Origin: Peptococcaceae bacterium 1198_IL3148
GTDB taxonomy: Bacteria > Bacillota > Desulfotomaculia > Desulfotomaculales > Desulfohalotomaculaceae
Direction of reading: 5' to 3'
Assembly: GCA_036763105.1 (NCBI GenBank)
Contig: JBAIYS010000015.1
Location: forward strand, 1 to 58,706
DNA: 58,706 nucleotides
Shown: positions 36,552 through 45,353 of the stretch, piece after piece
How the letters are laid out: each line of letters begins with the position of its first letter
Position numbering within the stretch: position 1 is the first letter of the stretch
Notes under the pieces: generated by a model
Database searches by the model: none
Seen by the model: only the letters and a program-made list of their open reading frames with translations
What the model was told of the DNA's origin: nothing
Position numbers and translations under genes: made by a program

Positions 36552-36604
36552 TATTATGAGCCGCGTCAGTCGGTCAGCGGCACGGACAGCCTCCTTACGG
36601 GCCG
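36552..36604 (-). promoter_or_regulatory. GC-rich leader of flgE with a five-codon mini-ORF
   Basis: In the 74-bp gap before flgE, minus shows AAGGAGG, six bases, then GTG-CCG-CTG-ACC-GAC-TGA. A hairpin GCCGC/GCGGC (36577-36581 with 36560-36564) covers it, directly before the flgE ribosome site. It is clearly more GC-rich than its surroundings. It could couple or tune hook translation, but this is only inferred from layout. Confidence 0.3.
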
Positions 36605-36609
36605 GCTGC

Positions 36610-36999
36610 TTATTTGATTATTACTGCACTATCAATATTGGTAAAAACGTGATCCTTTAGGCTTTGACCATCTATGGCGGTGACCACCGTTTTATTTCTT
36701 ACATTGGCTATTAATGCCAGATCGCCATAGATCAATAGCGATTCCTGGGCCCCTTTGGCCTCGGCCCGCTGCACTGCGTGATTAATCTTACTCATAACTT
36801 CCGGCCCCAGCACTATGCTGCGCTGCTGCAGTCTTTTTTGGGCATGGGCTGAAAGTTTCACCGGCTGTTGCCTTTGGGTTTCGTTGTATAATAAATCAGC
36901 AAAACTGGGCACTTGCATATTTTTGTCGGTATTATTGGCTTTAATCAGTTGCTGATTAATAGGTTGTGGTTGGGGAATATAGTTGATTTTATTGACCAT
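36610..36999 (-). CDS. Conserved flagellar operon protein (TIGR02530-type)
   Basis: 129 residues of a small family found only next to flgD/flgE in Firmicutes. The conserved part is FADLLYNE...LKLSAHAQKRLQQRSI-type sequence followed by KINHAVQRAEAKGAQESLLIYGDLALIANVRNKTVVTAI. Role not established. Start at ATG 36999 with GGGGGTGA 8 bases upstream; it overlaps flgD by 11 bases. Confidence 0.88.
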   Translation of the reverse strand: MVNKINYIPQPQPINQQLIKANNTDKNMQVPSFADLLYNETQRQQPVKLSAHAQKRLQQRSIVLGPEVMSKINHAVQRAEAKGAQESLLIYGDLALIANVRNKTVVTAIDGQSLKDHVFTNIDSAVIIK

Positions 37000-37489
37000 T
37001 TTCTTCATCACCCCCACCGGTGGCTACCTCCTCCACATCGGCCACAGGCTCCTCAGTATCTGGTGTGGGCTGCTGCTCAACCACAGCTTTACCTTCCACC
37101 ATGGTGATATTAGTGATATCATAGGCTTTGTTATTAACCATAACCTTTACTCCATCGCTAGTGACACTAACTTTATCCACCACGCCGGTAACAATGCTAC
37201 CTTCATCAATCAGCGTCACGGTATTACCAATCAAGGCCGCCCCCTGGTTAATCTGTTGACTATGCAACAAATCAGTCATCTGACTATTTAAGTTGGTCAG
37301 CTGTTCTAGCGTAGTAAACTCGGCCAATTGGCTAATGAACTGGCTGGTGTCCATTGGCGATGTGGGATCTTGGTTTTTTAATTGCTCCACCATAATCCGC
37401 AAAAAGGCATCCTTATCCAGTTGTTGCTTAAACTCTTTGGTTTTGGTATCTGGCAAGTAATAGTCATTGTTGGTTGCCTTTACTTCCAC
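36989..37489 (-). CDS. flgD: Hook cap/assembly protein FlgD
   Basis: Scaffold for hook polymerization. N-terminal DKDAFLRIMVEQLKNQDPTSPMDTSQFISQLAEFTTLEQ is the FlgD signature (positions about 26-64). 166 residues from GTG 37489; AAAGGAGGGGG ends 4 bases before it, whereas the ATG at 37507 precedes that site. Secreted without a signal peptide through the flagellar export path. Confidence 0.94.
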   Translation of the reverse strand: MEVKATNNDYYLPDTKTKEFKQQLDKDAFLRIMVEQLKNQDPTSPMDTSQFISQLAEFTTLEQLTNLNSQMTDLLHSQQINQGAALIGNTVTLIDEGSIVTGVVDKVSVTSDGVKVMVNNKAYDITNITMVEGKAVVEQQPTPDTEEPVADVEEVATGGGDEENGQ

Positions 37490-37506
37490 TACTCCCCCTC
37501 CTTTCA

Positions 37507-38892
37507 TTAAACCAAAATATTCAAACCGTCATCAACCACCACGCTGTTATGATCGGTGGACACTGCACTAACCTGGGGTTGGTAACTGTTCTTGTTGTTG
37601 TAACCAGCAGCATTTCTACCGCGGCTATCTCCCTGGTTGTCCTGACGCCCCCCTAACCATTGATTGCTACCATTATTTAAATAGACTGTGGCATCATTTA
37701 ATTTTACCTGCTGTTGATAAAGCGCCTCCCGCATTTGCGGCAATACCGCTTCCAAAGCCTCTTTACCATGAGCAGTGGCGGCATAGAATTGGGCATTTAA
37801 TTCACCACGGTTGTAGGTCAAACGAATGGTTACTTCCCCCAAATGCTCGGGGTTTAATCTTAAATGAATGGTGGTTTGGTTGGGCTGCTGTTTAGTGGCC
37901 ATTTCTTTAACCATATTCAGCAATCTGCCTGCCATTTGCTCTGGCTGTACTTGGTCTTTACTGTTTACCAGTGTACTTTGATTACTGGTGGTTTGTTGGT
38001 TTGCACTCTGCACAGCCTCTTCGTTGCCCTTTACCACTGGTTGCGCTAATTGTTCAACGGGCCGTTCCGTTGCCGGTTTAACAAACTGACTGATTGCTGC
38101 CGGTGGCTGATTGGTAGCCGGTTGTTGTTCCCCAGCTTGCACCGAGGTAGAACCCTTGTGCTGGGGTACTAAAACTGCTTTGGGCAATTCCGGAGCTATC
38201 TGCTCGACCTTGACAGCCCGTTCTGCTGTTTGTTGTTTAAAGTCCCCATCTACTAACGGCTGATTTAATTGGCTTTTTGGCGTGGCTATCGATGGTTGTA
38301 CTTGCAGGCTGGACTGCAATTTTTCCAAGTTGCCCAGTAGTTCTCCCTCAATTGGTCTTAGCAAAGGCTGTGACGGTTGTTTAGCATTGCCATCAGTTTG
38401 CCCAAGCGCCAGTGCTGGTTGTGATTTGGACTCTGGACTGGCATTTTGTAACTGTATCTGGAGTTGCTTCAGCGCATCCTTCAGCTCAACTGTTAGCTGT
38501 GGCTGCGGTCTGGATAGCAAACTCTCCAATTTATCCAGCAGCGCCGCATCAACCTGTTTCGGTACCGTTCCTACTGGTTGTGGTTCATACAATTGTGGTT
38601 GCTTCAGTTGTGCCAGCAGTGCTGTCAATAGTGTTTGGATATCAGTGATCAATTGCTGTTGTCCCATCTGGCTTGGTTGCTCTGTGTCGGTACTAGGCTG
38701 TTGCTGGTCAGAGTTACCGTTTAACAGCGGAACGGTAACATCGGTGCCGACAGTTTGTTGACCAGTGGCCGCTGCCAACAGTGCCATTAAAAAATCACCG
38801 TTAGCCCCATCACCTTCTTTAACAACCCCTTTGGACTGGTTGATCGATTTGCCATTAACCCCTTGGAAAATATTTCCATTCACTGTTACCAC
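37507..38892 (-). CDS. fliK: Hook-length control protein FliK
   Basis: 461 residues: a long low-complexity, glutamine- and proline-rich N-terminal two-thirds (the ruler part) and the conserved C-terminal domain with TIHLRLNPEHLGEVTIRLTYNRGELNAQF (near 345-375). Start is GTG 38892, 8 bases after AGGAGGTGA; the TTG at 38913 would put the ribosome site inside the gene. Measures the hook and triggers FlhB switching. Confidence 0.92.
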   Translation of the reverse strand: MVTVNGNIFQGVNGKSINQSKGVVKEGDGANGDFLMALLAAATGQQTVGTDVTVPLLNGNSDQQQPSTDTEQPSQMGQQQLITDIQTLLTALLAQLKQPQLYEPQPVGTVPKQVDAALLDKLESLLSRPQPQLTVELKDALKQLQIQLQNASPESKSQPALALGQTDGNAKQPSQPLLRPIEGELLGNLEKLQSSLQVQPSIATPKSQLNQPLVDGDFKQQTAERAVKVEQIAPELPKAVLVPQHKGSTSVQAGEQQPATNQPPAAISQFVKPATERPVEQLAQPVVKGNEEAVQSANQQTTSNQSTLVNSKDQVQPEQMAGRLLNMVKEMATKQQPNQTTIHLRLNPEHLGEVTIRLTYNRGELNAQFYAATAHGKEALEAVLPQMREALYQQQVKLNDATVYLNNGSNQWLGGRQDNQGDSRGRNAAGYNNKNSYQPQVSAVSTDHNSVVVDDGLNILV

Positions 38893-38935
38893 CTTAAAAT
38901 CACCTCCTTTCAACGTATATAGAAGTATAGTTGAT

Positions 38936-39370
38936 TTAGCCCTTACTCATTTTTCTAGCGTGCATGGTGGTGGCCAATTCATCTATTACCTTGGCTTCCA
39001 ACATGCGTATTTGTTGGTGGTACTGGGCCAATTGTTTTTCCTTTAATTTTTCAATGATCAATCGATCTTGACGGGCCCGAGTCGTTCTTTGACAAGCTTG
39101 ATCAAATTTGTGCTTGGCCATTTGGGTTTGGTTGGACTGTTGCAACATTTGGGATTTCAACACTTCCTGGTACATCAGTCTGTGCATTTCTCCCAGTGGG
39201 CTTTTGCCAGCCATCTCCATGCAGCTTTCCAGTGAGGCTTGGGTTCTTTGCAACAACTGCAGTCTTTCGCGGTAAATTTGTTCGGCCCGGCTCTGGGACA
39301 GCAAGGCCTCTTGTTCCTTTTTAGAGCGTTGCTCCAGCACCGGTTCCAAAGAAAACTGAAACTTTTTCAT
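38936..39370 (-). CDS. fliJ: Flagellar export chaperone/stalk protein FliJ
   Basis: 144 residues, almost entirely alpha-helical with heptad pattern, starting KKFQFSLEPVLEQRSKKEQEA, the typical FliJ N-terminus. Central stalk of the FliHI export ATPase. ATG 39370 overlaps the fliI stop by one base (TGATG), with GGAGGG 6 bases upstream. Confidence 0.92.
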   Translation of the reverse strand: MKKFQFSLEPVLEQRSKKEQEALLSQSRAEQIYRERLQLLQRTQASLESCMEMAGKSPLGEMHRLMYQEVLKSQMLQQSNQTQMAKHKFDQACQRTTRARQDRLIIEKLKEKQLAQYHQQIRMLEAKVIDELATTMHARKMSKG

Positions 39371-40692
39371 CAACTACCCTCCGTAATTCGGTATAGGTTT
39401 TCCAAAGTTTCGCTATATTCACTGTACTCCTCTGGCCTTTGGGTTAAAAACTCTGTGATTTGATCATGCTTGCGGATAGCCAAATCTATCTTGGGATTGG
39501 AACCAGATACATAGGCGCCAATGTTTATCAAATCTTCGGATTCGCTATAGGTGGCCATTAGGCCCCTGGTTTTACCAGCACTGCTGATATGCTGGTTTTC
39601 CACAATGTCGGGCATCACCCGACTGACACTGCTTAGCACATCAATGGCCGGATAATGGTTGCTGGCGGCCAGTTTGCGGGACAAAACAATGTGACCGTCT
39701 AAAATCCCCCGCACTGCATCGGCTATCGGCTCATTCATGTCATCGCCATCCACCAGCACGGTATAAAAGGCGGTAATGGAGCCGGTTTGTCCCATGCCGG
39801 AACGCTCTAACAGTTTGGGCAACAGCGCAAATACCGAGGGCGTATAACCCCTAGTGGCCGGCGGTTCACCGATGGCTAAGCCCACTTCCCGCTGGGCCAT
39901 GGCAAATCTGGTCACCGAGTCCATCAACAGCATTACATCTTTACCTTGGTCCCGAAAGTACTCAGCAATGGCGGTGGCCACATAAGCACCCTTAAGGCGC
40001 ACCAACGCCGGTTGATCAGAGGTGGCAGCAACAACAATGGACTTGGCCAACCCCTCTGGCCCCAGGTCGGACTCAATAAAGTCCAGCACCTCGCGGCCCC
40101 GTTCACCGATCAGGCCAATGACGTTGACGTCGGCACTACAGTGCTTGGCAATCATGCCCAGCAGCGTACTTTTGCCAACGCCACTGCCGGCAAAAATGCC
40201 GATCCGTTGGCCGCAACCGCAGGTCAACAGTGCATCTATCGCCCGCACTCCGGTGGGCAACACGCTGGAAATGCGCTTGCGCTTGAGGGGGTTGGGTGGT
40301 TGATTATCCACCGCAAAGGATATGCCAATATCATCGCCCAACTCATCTTCTATCGGACGGCCCAGGCCATCCAGCACTTGGCCCAGTAGGTGTTCACCCA
40401 CCTTTACCTTTAGGGCTTGTCCGGTGGGCAACACCGAGCAACCGGGGTAAACACCCCGCAACTCGCCCAACGGCATTAGCAATGAATTGCGCCCTTTAAA
40501 GCCCACCACTTCAGCAAAGATCGGTTGCTGTTCGCCCGGCACAATAATGCTGCAAACTTCACCGATGCAAGCGTTAATGCCCTGCACCTCCACCGTCAGT
40601 CCCACCACTTGGGTGACTTGACCTTGTAATTTAATGGGCTGGACATGTTGAAGCCGTTGTCTGATTGGATTTAGATCTATAGTGAGTGCCAT
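39370..40692 (-). CDS. fliI: Flagellar export ATPase FliI
   Basis: 440 residues, F1-type ATPase. Walker A GSGVGKS at 169-175, PLLERSGMGQTGSITAFYTVL-type segment, DGHIVLSRKLA and the YPAIDVL motif are present. Energizes export together with FliH and FliJ. ATG 40692 with GGGGGG upstream. Confidence 0.97.
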   Translation of the reverse strand: MALTIDLNPIRQRLQHVQPIKLQGQVTQVVGLTVEVQGINACIGEVCSIIVPGEQQPIFAEVVGFKGRNSLLMPLGELRGVYPGCSVLPTGQALKVKVGEHLLGQVLDGLGRPIEDELGDDIGISFAVDNQPPNPLKRKRISSVLPTGVRAIDALLTCGCGQRIGIFAGSGVGKSTLLGMIAKHCSADVNVIGLIGERGREVLDFIESDLGPEGLAKSIVVAATSDQPALVRLKGAYVATAIAEYFRDQGKDVMLLMDSVTRFAMAQREVGLAIGEPPATRGYTPSVFALLPKLLERSGMGQTGSITAFYTVLVDGDDMNEPIADAVRGILDGHIVLSRKLAASNHYPAIDVLSSVSRVMPDIVENQHISSAGKTRGLMATYSESEDLINIGAYVSGSNPKIDLAIRKHDQITEFLTQRPEEYSEYSETLENLYRITEGS

Positions 40693-40704
40693 TAAATCCC
40701 CCCA

Positions 40705-41409
40705 TTATGCTGGAAAAAGCGCCTTTAGTATCTCTTGCCAGCGCGCATCTGCGGTGGCATCCACAACGCCCTGCTCGGTTTGTACCAAGCAACCACCTAG
40801 TTTAACCTTGGCATCGGCAATAATACTTAACCTAGCCCGGTCTGATAGCATTTGTGTCAATTCAGGCTTTCTCCCGATATAGGCACCGATATCTTCTGGG
40901 TTAACATAAATTGTAACCTGTTCTCGATCCTTAACCTGTTGCAAGGCTTCCTTGGCTGCCTCCACCACCAGATCGGGGTCTAGTTGCAACTGGGTGGTTA
41001 AAAACTTTTCAGCAATTTCCACTGCCAAGCTAACAATCTCTTGCTCCATGGCAGCAAAGGTCTCTTTTCTGACGGTTTCTGCTTGTTCCAATACTTGCTG
41101 GGCTTGCAAACGAATTTGCGCTGCCTCGGTCTCGGCCTGCTGTAAACCATCTCGGTAACCCTGTTCCTGGGCCTGTATTTTTAACTCTTCGGCCTCTGCC
41201 CGGGCTGCTTTAGTCAACTGGTCTGCCTTTTGCTGGGCGTCGGCAACAATCGTGGCAGCCTGCCGCTGGGCTTCGCTAAGCATTGTCTTAGCCTGTTCTT
41301 CCGGCGATGGTTGCTCTACCACAATTTCTTGTTTGGTCACCAAGGTCTCACGGAACTTTAATTCCAGTGGATCACCATCCACTGCAGCACCTTTAATGAT
41401 TCTAGACAA
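40705..41409 (-). CDS. fliH: Flagellar export ATPase regulator FliH
   Basis: 234 residues: a long charged helical N-terminal region (EEQAKTMLSEAQRQAATIVADAQQKADQL), then the FliH/V-ATPase-E-like C-terminal domain with IVSLAVEIAEKFLTTQL and GGCLVQTEQGVVDATADARW. TTG 41409 is the start (GGGGAGGAT upstream); it overlaps fliG by 8 bases. Confidence 0.93.
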   Translation of the reverse strand: MSRIIKGAAVDGDPLELKFRETLVTKQEIVVEQPSPEEQAKTMLSEAQRQAATIVADAQQKADQLTKAARAEAEELKIQAQEQGYRDGLQQAETEAAQIRLQAQQVLEQAETVRKETFAAMEQEIVSLAVEIAEKFLTTQLQLDPDLVVEAAKEALQQVKDREQVTIYVNPEDIGAYIGRKPELTQMLSDRARLSIIADAKVKLGGCLVQTEQGVVDATADARWQEILKALFPA

Positions 41410-42409
41410 TTATTGCATCCTCCCCACCCCGAGAAATGACAATCTCGCCACTTTCCTCGAGTTTACGGATGACATTAACAATTTTTTGCTGGGCTTCTTC
41501 AACATCCCGCAAACGCACCGGACCCATGTACTCAATTTCCTCTCGCAACATTTCTCCGGCCCGTTTGGACATATTCTTGTAGATGCGCTCATTAACATCT
41601 TTATTGGCACCACGCATGGCCAGAGCCAAATCTTTGGTGTCCACTTCCCGCAGTACCTTTTGAATAGAGACGTCATGCAGTTTAACAATATCTTCAAAGA
41701 TAAACATCAAGCGACGAATTTCTTCGGCCAATTCTGGATCAGTGGTTTCTAAGTGCTCAAAGATAGCCTTTTCAGTGGCTCGATCCACTTTGTTTAGAAT
41801 AGCCACCAAGCTCTTAACGCCACCCGCCACTGTTTCCTCGGTGGAGGCCACGGTGGCCAGTTTACGTTCTAACACCTTTTCTATTTCTTTGGCCACCTCT
41901 GGAGATGTGCGATCTAAAACTGCCACCCGCCGCGCCACATCAGCTTGCATGTCTGGTGATAATTCTGACAGCACTAAAGCCGCTTGATCCGTCTTTAGGT
42001 GCGCCACAATAAAGGCAATGGTCTGGGGATGCTCATCCCGGATAAAGCCAATCAACTGCCGGGGGTCAGCCTTGCGCAGATTTTGGAACGGCACTTGTCG
42101 CATGCTCTGGCTTACCTTTTCTAAAATCTCCACCGCTTTAACTGGACCCACCGTCTTTTCCAGCAGATCCCTGGCATAATCAACGCCACCGCTTAATACA
42201 TATTCTCGAGCCCGCAGCAGTTCGAAGCATTCCTTGATAACCGCATCCGTCGCATCACTCTTCACCCGATCGATGTCAGAAATGGCGCCGGTGAGACGTT
42301 CAATTTCATTGTCATTAAACCCATATTTCAGCACCTTTGAGGACAGATCGGCACCTAAACTCATTAACAGCACTGCTGCTTTTTGTTCACCGGTTAACTG
42401 GACGGACAT
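41402..42409 (-). CDS. fliG: Flagellar motor switch protein FliG
   Basis: 335 residues. N-terminal LTGEQKAAVLLMSLGAD, middle EHPQTIAFIVAHLKTDQAALVLSELS and C-terminal torque helix MFIFEDIVKLHDVSIQKVLREVDTKDLALAMRGA. Rotor face that meets the stator. ATG 42409 with AAGGAG 8 bases upstream; six bases after fliF. Confidence 0.97.
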   Translation of the reverse strand: MSVQLTGEQKAAVLLMSLGADLSSKVLKYGFNDNEIERLTGAISDIDRVKSDATDAVIKECFELLRAREYVLSGGVDYARDLLEKTVGPVKAVEILEKVSQSMRQVPFQNLRKADPRQLIGFIRDEHPQTIAFIVAHLKTDQAALVLSELSPDMQADVARRVAVLDRTSPEVAKEIEKVLERKLATVASTEETVAGGVKSLVAILNKVDRATEKAIFEHLETTDPELAEEIRRLMFIFEDIVKLHDVSIQKVLREVDTKDLALAMRGANKDVNERIYKNMSKRAGEMLREEIEYMGPVRLRDVEEAQQKIVNVIRKLEESGEIVISRGGEDAIIV

Positions 42410-42414
42410 TGCAC

Positions 42415-43962
42415 TTACTCCTTCAGCCAAAGCTTAATAATTTGGGCCACCTCTTCGGGTTTTTTCTTGGCCACATCTTTCAAATCCTGAGCAGGATCTT
42501 TCTTGTCTTGTAACTCTTTTAACAATGGCAATTCTGAATTAATCTCAGGCTCACCAACCAATTGATCCACTGACATTGGCAAAGCTTCCTGAGCCTGCAA
42601 CAGTTCTCTTTTTCTGCGTCTTCTGCGTAAAAACAAAAATATTGCCATTAATATTATTAAGGTTGCTAAACCAATGCCGATATAAGTGTAAATTTGATTT
42701 TGTGGTTGTGTTTCAGCATCTTCATCAAAATCAATTTCAGCGCTGGTGTCAAAGGGCATCGTTTGTACAGTAATTTCATCGCCGCGTTCCGGCACATAGC
42801 CAATGGCGGCGGCAACCAACTGCTGAATGGCCTGCTGGTCAACAGTTTCCACATTGCTATCGACAATCACCGAGGTGGAAATGCGCTTAACCATTCCCGG
42901 CGGTTGATCAACTACAGTAATCTCTTCCCCGTGCTGATAGTTGGTGGTTGTACTCTCACTGTTATAATCCCCTGAGCCACCACCGCTGGCGGCCGGATAG
43001 TCAGTACCGGGCATTTGTGATGTGGTTCCTGCCGGCCCGCCCGCAACATTACCACCGCTACCGCTGGCACTATCGGTCTGTTCACTAACCACTTCACCAG
43101 GAATAATTTCTTTTCTGGTGGTTTGGGCTTGGCTAAAATCCAGATCCACCGATACCATGGCCACCGCTTTTCCGGGCCCGAATACCGGGGTTAAAAATTG
43201 CTTTAACCTTTTTTCAAGATTTTGTTGATACTGATCCCGCATTTCCAATTGTTGTTGAATCTGGCCATTGGTTGCCATGGTGGGATCAGACAATGTTTTT
43301 AGGAAATCATTGAGGGTGTTACCATTGGTATCGATAATATGTATATTTTCTGCCGTTAATCCCTCAACACTGCCAATCAACAGGTCATTTATCCCTTTAA
43401 CCTGGGCAGACTCCATTTTAGCCAACGGCTTTAATTTTACCACCACCGAAGCAGAGGCTTCACCCTCCTCTTCGATAAACACACTTTTTTCTGGCAAAAC
43501 TAAATGTACCCGGGCCTGTTCCACCGCATCAATGGCTTCAATACTGCGCTTTAACTCCGCCTGTAACGCCCGTTGATAAACCACCTGTTGTTCAAAGTCG
43601 GTCTGGGCCAATTTAGTTTGATCGAACAATTCAAAACCCTGGCCACTGCCCGGCAGCACCCCTTCACTGGCTAGCTGCATGCGCAGTTCGTAAACCTGAT
43701 CCTCAGGCACCACAATGGTTTTACCCTGATCGGTAATTTTATATTTCACATTTAACGATTTTAATTTTTCTGCAATTTCACCGGCTTCATCTACTTGTAA
43801 ATCTGAGAGAAGAGGGGCATATTTAGTCTGCAAAAAATAAGCTGATATGTAAAACAGACTGACAGCAATAGCAACCGTAGTTAACACCGTCGCTATCTTT
43901 TGTCTTTGCGAAAAACTCTGCCACCGTTCCTTTCCCCTTGCCGGCAGGTCCCGTAGGTTCAA
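42415..43962 (-). CDS. fliF: Flagellar MS-ring protein FliF
   Basis: 515 residues with two transmembrane helices (about 25-45 and 435-455), ring-building YscJ-type domain (QTKYAPLLSDLQVDEAGEIAEKLK) and RVHLVLPEKSVF, and a glycine/serine-rich stretch near 310-335. TTG start at 43962 preceded by GGGGAGTGG. First scaffold of the basal body. Confidence 0.96.
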   Translation of the reverse strand: MNLRDLPARGKERWQSFSQRQKIATVLTTVAIAVSLFYISAYFLQTKYAPLLSDLQVDEAGEIAEKLKSLNVKYKITDQGKTIVVPEDQVYELRMQLASEGVLPGSGQGFELFDQTKLAQTDFEQQVVYQRALQAELKRSIEAIDAVEQARVHLVLPEKSVFIEEEGEASASVVVKLKPLAKMESAQVKGINDLLIGSVEGLTAENIHIIDTNGNTLNDFLKTLSDPTMATNGQIQQQLEMRDQYQQNLEKRLKQFLTPVFGPGKAVAMVSVDLDFSQAQTTRKEIIPGEVVSEQTDSASGSGGNVAGGPAGTTSQMPGTDYPAASGGGSGDYNSESTTTNYQHGEEITVVDQPPGMVKRISTSVIVDSNVETVDQQAIQQLVAAAIGYVPERGDEITVQTMPFDTSAEIDFDEDAETQPQNQIYTYIGIGLATLIILMAIFLFLRRRRRKRELLQAQEALPMSVDQLVGEPEINSELPLLKELQDKKDPAQDLKDVAKKKPEEVAQIIKLWLKE

Positions 43963-43991
43963 AAAAAACCACTCCCCACTAGCAAGTTATA

Positions 43992-44288
43992 TTATAATGC
44001 CATGCGTGAAATTTCCTGGTACGCTTCCACCATTTTATTGCGTACTTCCACCGCCAAACTAATGGCAATTTTGGCCTCTTCAGCGGCAATGGTCACTTGG
44101 TGCACATCTTCCACTTCACCAGTGACAAATTTAAGCTTCATTTGGTTAGCATTTAACTGGGCTTGATTCACTTTTGCTAGGGCATCGCCTAGAATGTCGC
44201 CAAAGCCAGTGTTGTCCCGTTGCTGACCATTAATTTGTTGTGTTTGACCAGTTAATAACATTGGTTGCAGCACAGCGTTTATTTGCAT
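43992..44288 (-). CDS. fliE: Hook-basal body protein FliE
   Basis: 98 residues. C-terminal part VEDVHQVTIAAEEAKIAISLAVEVRNKMVEAYQEISRM is the FliE signature. Joins MS ring and rod. ATG 44288, six bases after AGGAGG; an in-frame ATG directly behind that site is less likely. Between flgC and fliF. Confidence 0.94.
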   Translation of the reverse strand: MQINAVLQPMLLTGQTQQINGQQRDNTGFGDILGDALAKVNQAQLNANQMKLKFVTGEVEDVHQVTIAAEEAKIAISLAVEVRNKMVEAYQEISRMAL

Positions 44289-44298
44289 TTGCATCCTC

Positions 44299-44739
44299 CT
44301 AACCCCTGCCAATTTCTAAGGCCTTCATGGCCATTGATTTGGCTGCATTCAAAGCAGTCACATTGGACTCATAGGCTCTGGTTGCAGTAATCATGTCTGT
44401 CATTTCATTTAACACATTCACATTGGGATAAGCAACATACCCGTCTTCGTTAGCGTAGGGGTGTGCTGGATCATAGACCAACCGCGGGGGATTGGGGTCT
44501 TGGGCGATACCAGTCACCTTTACTCCGGCACCACTAAAGGCGGTGGCATTATCGCCTTTAATAGCTTGACGCAGTTGTTGGGCAAAAACCGGCACCTGCC
44601 TGCGATAGGGTGCTAATAAGGGATCATCCACCTTTCCCGCCGTATTCATGTTAGCAACGTTATTGGAAATAATGTCCAAACGCAGTCTTTCGGCGGACAT
44701 GCCAGAAGCACTAATGGCAAAGGAATTAAACAAACCCAT
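44299..44739 (-). CDS. flgC: Proximal rod protein FlgC
   Basis: 146 residues: LFNSFAISASGMSAERLRLDIISNNVANMNTA at the N-terminus and GYVAYPNVNVLNEMTDMITATRAYESNVTALNAAK at the C-terminus, both classical. GGGAGGT precedes the ATG. Four bases from flgB. Confidence 0.96.
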   Translation of the reverse strand: MGLFNSFAISASGMSAERLRLDIISNNVANMNTAGKVDDPLLAPYRRQVPVFAQQLRQAIKGDNATAFSGAGVKVTGIAQDPNPPRLVYDPAHPYANEDGYVAYPNVNVLNEMTDMITATRAYESNVTALNAAKSMAMKALEIGRG

Positions 44740-44743
44740 TTAC

Positions 44744-45151
44744 TTACCTCCCGGAACCTGATATTACTTGACTAATGGTTGAGTAATAGCCGCTTAGGGC
44801 CTGTACAGATGTATTGTATTTTACTAGGGCGGCAGCCAAGTTAACCATTTCTTCCTCCATATTAACATTGTTACCGTCGGGCCTTAAACTGGTGTTGGTA
44901 ACCTGTACCACCTCTGGTTGTACCACCGCCAGATGCTTAATACCGCCAATATGCATGCTGTGAGTGGTGCGCAACGGCAGACTATTCTTATCCATGGCGG
45001 TTTGCAGTTGTTCTTCAAAGGATACAAAGGACTTTTTAAAGCCCGGCGTATTTAAGTTGGCCACATTGTCTGCAATAACCCGCTGCCTCAGCGTTTCCAC
45101 ACCTAGGTCTTTTTTCAGCGCTAAAACCGTAGGACTATTAAATAGTTGCAT
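44744..45151 (-). CDS. flgB: Proximal rod protein FlgB
   Basis: 135 residues with LRQRVIADNVANLNTPGFKKSFVSFEEQL and a C-terminal NVNMEEEMVNLAAALVKYNTSVQALSGYYS. First gene of the long flagellar run. GGGAGGT lies 5 bases before the ATG. The promoter is not clear in the 202 bases upstream. Confidence 0.95.
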   Translation of the reverse strand: MQLFNSPTVLALKKDLGVETLRQRVIADNVANLNTPGFKKSFVSFEEQLQTAMDKNSLPLRTTHSMHIGGIKHLAVVQPEVVQVTNTSLRPDGNNVNMEEEMVNLAAALVKYNTSVQALSGYYSTISQVISGSGR

Positions 45152-45173
45152 GTTAACCTCCCAACTTTAACGA

Positions 45174-45189
45174 CATATTTGGATATGTA
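45174..45189. promoter_or_regulatory. Palindrome upstream of flgB
   Basis: ACATAT TTGG ATATGT is a perfect 6-bp inverted repeat about 25 bases before the flgB ATG. It could be an operator or leader hairpin for the flagellar run. I did not find a convincing sigma-A or sigma-D promoter in the surrounding 202-bp gap. Confidence 0.3.
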
Positions 45190-45353
45190 CTTCAAATATA
45201 TTCCACATTAACAACCTTTTCCCTGCAAAAAATTGTAAATATTCATAAAAGTTGCCCGATTAATGCTAATATAACAACCCCACTTTACAAGTTTTACAGA
45301 ACAAGTCGAAAAAATCAATAAGCTCTCACTTTTTTAGGACTATTTTCCCAGAT

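Noticed and set aside
38282-38761. 159-codon plus-strand frame opposite fliK
   Set aside because: It is the antisense shadow of the glutamine-rich ruler; Ser/Cys-rich and not protein-like.
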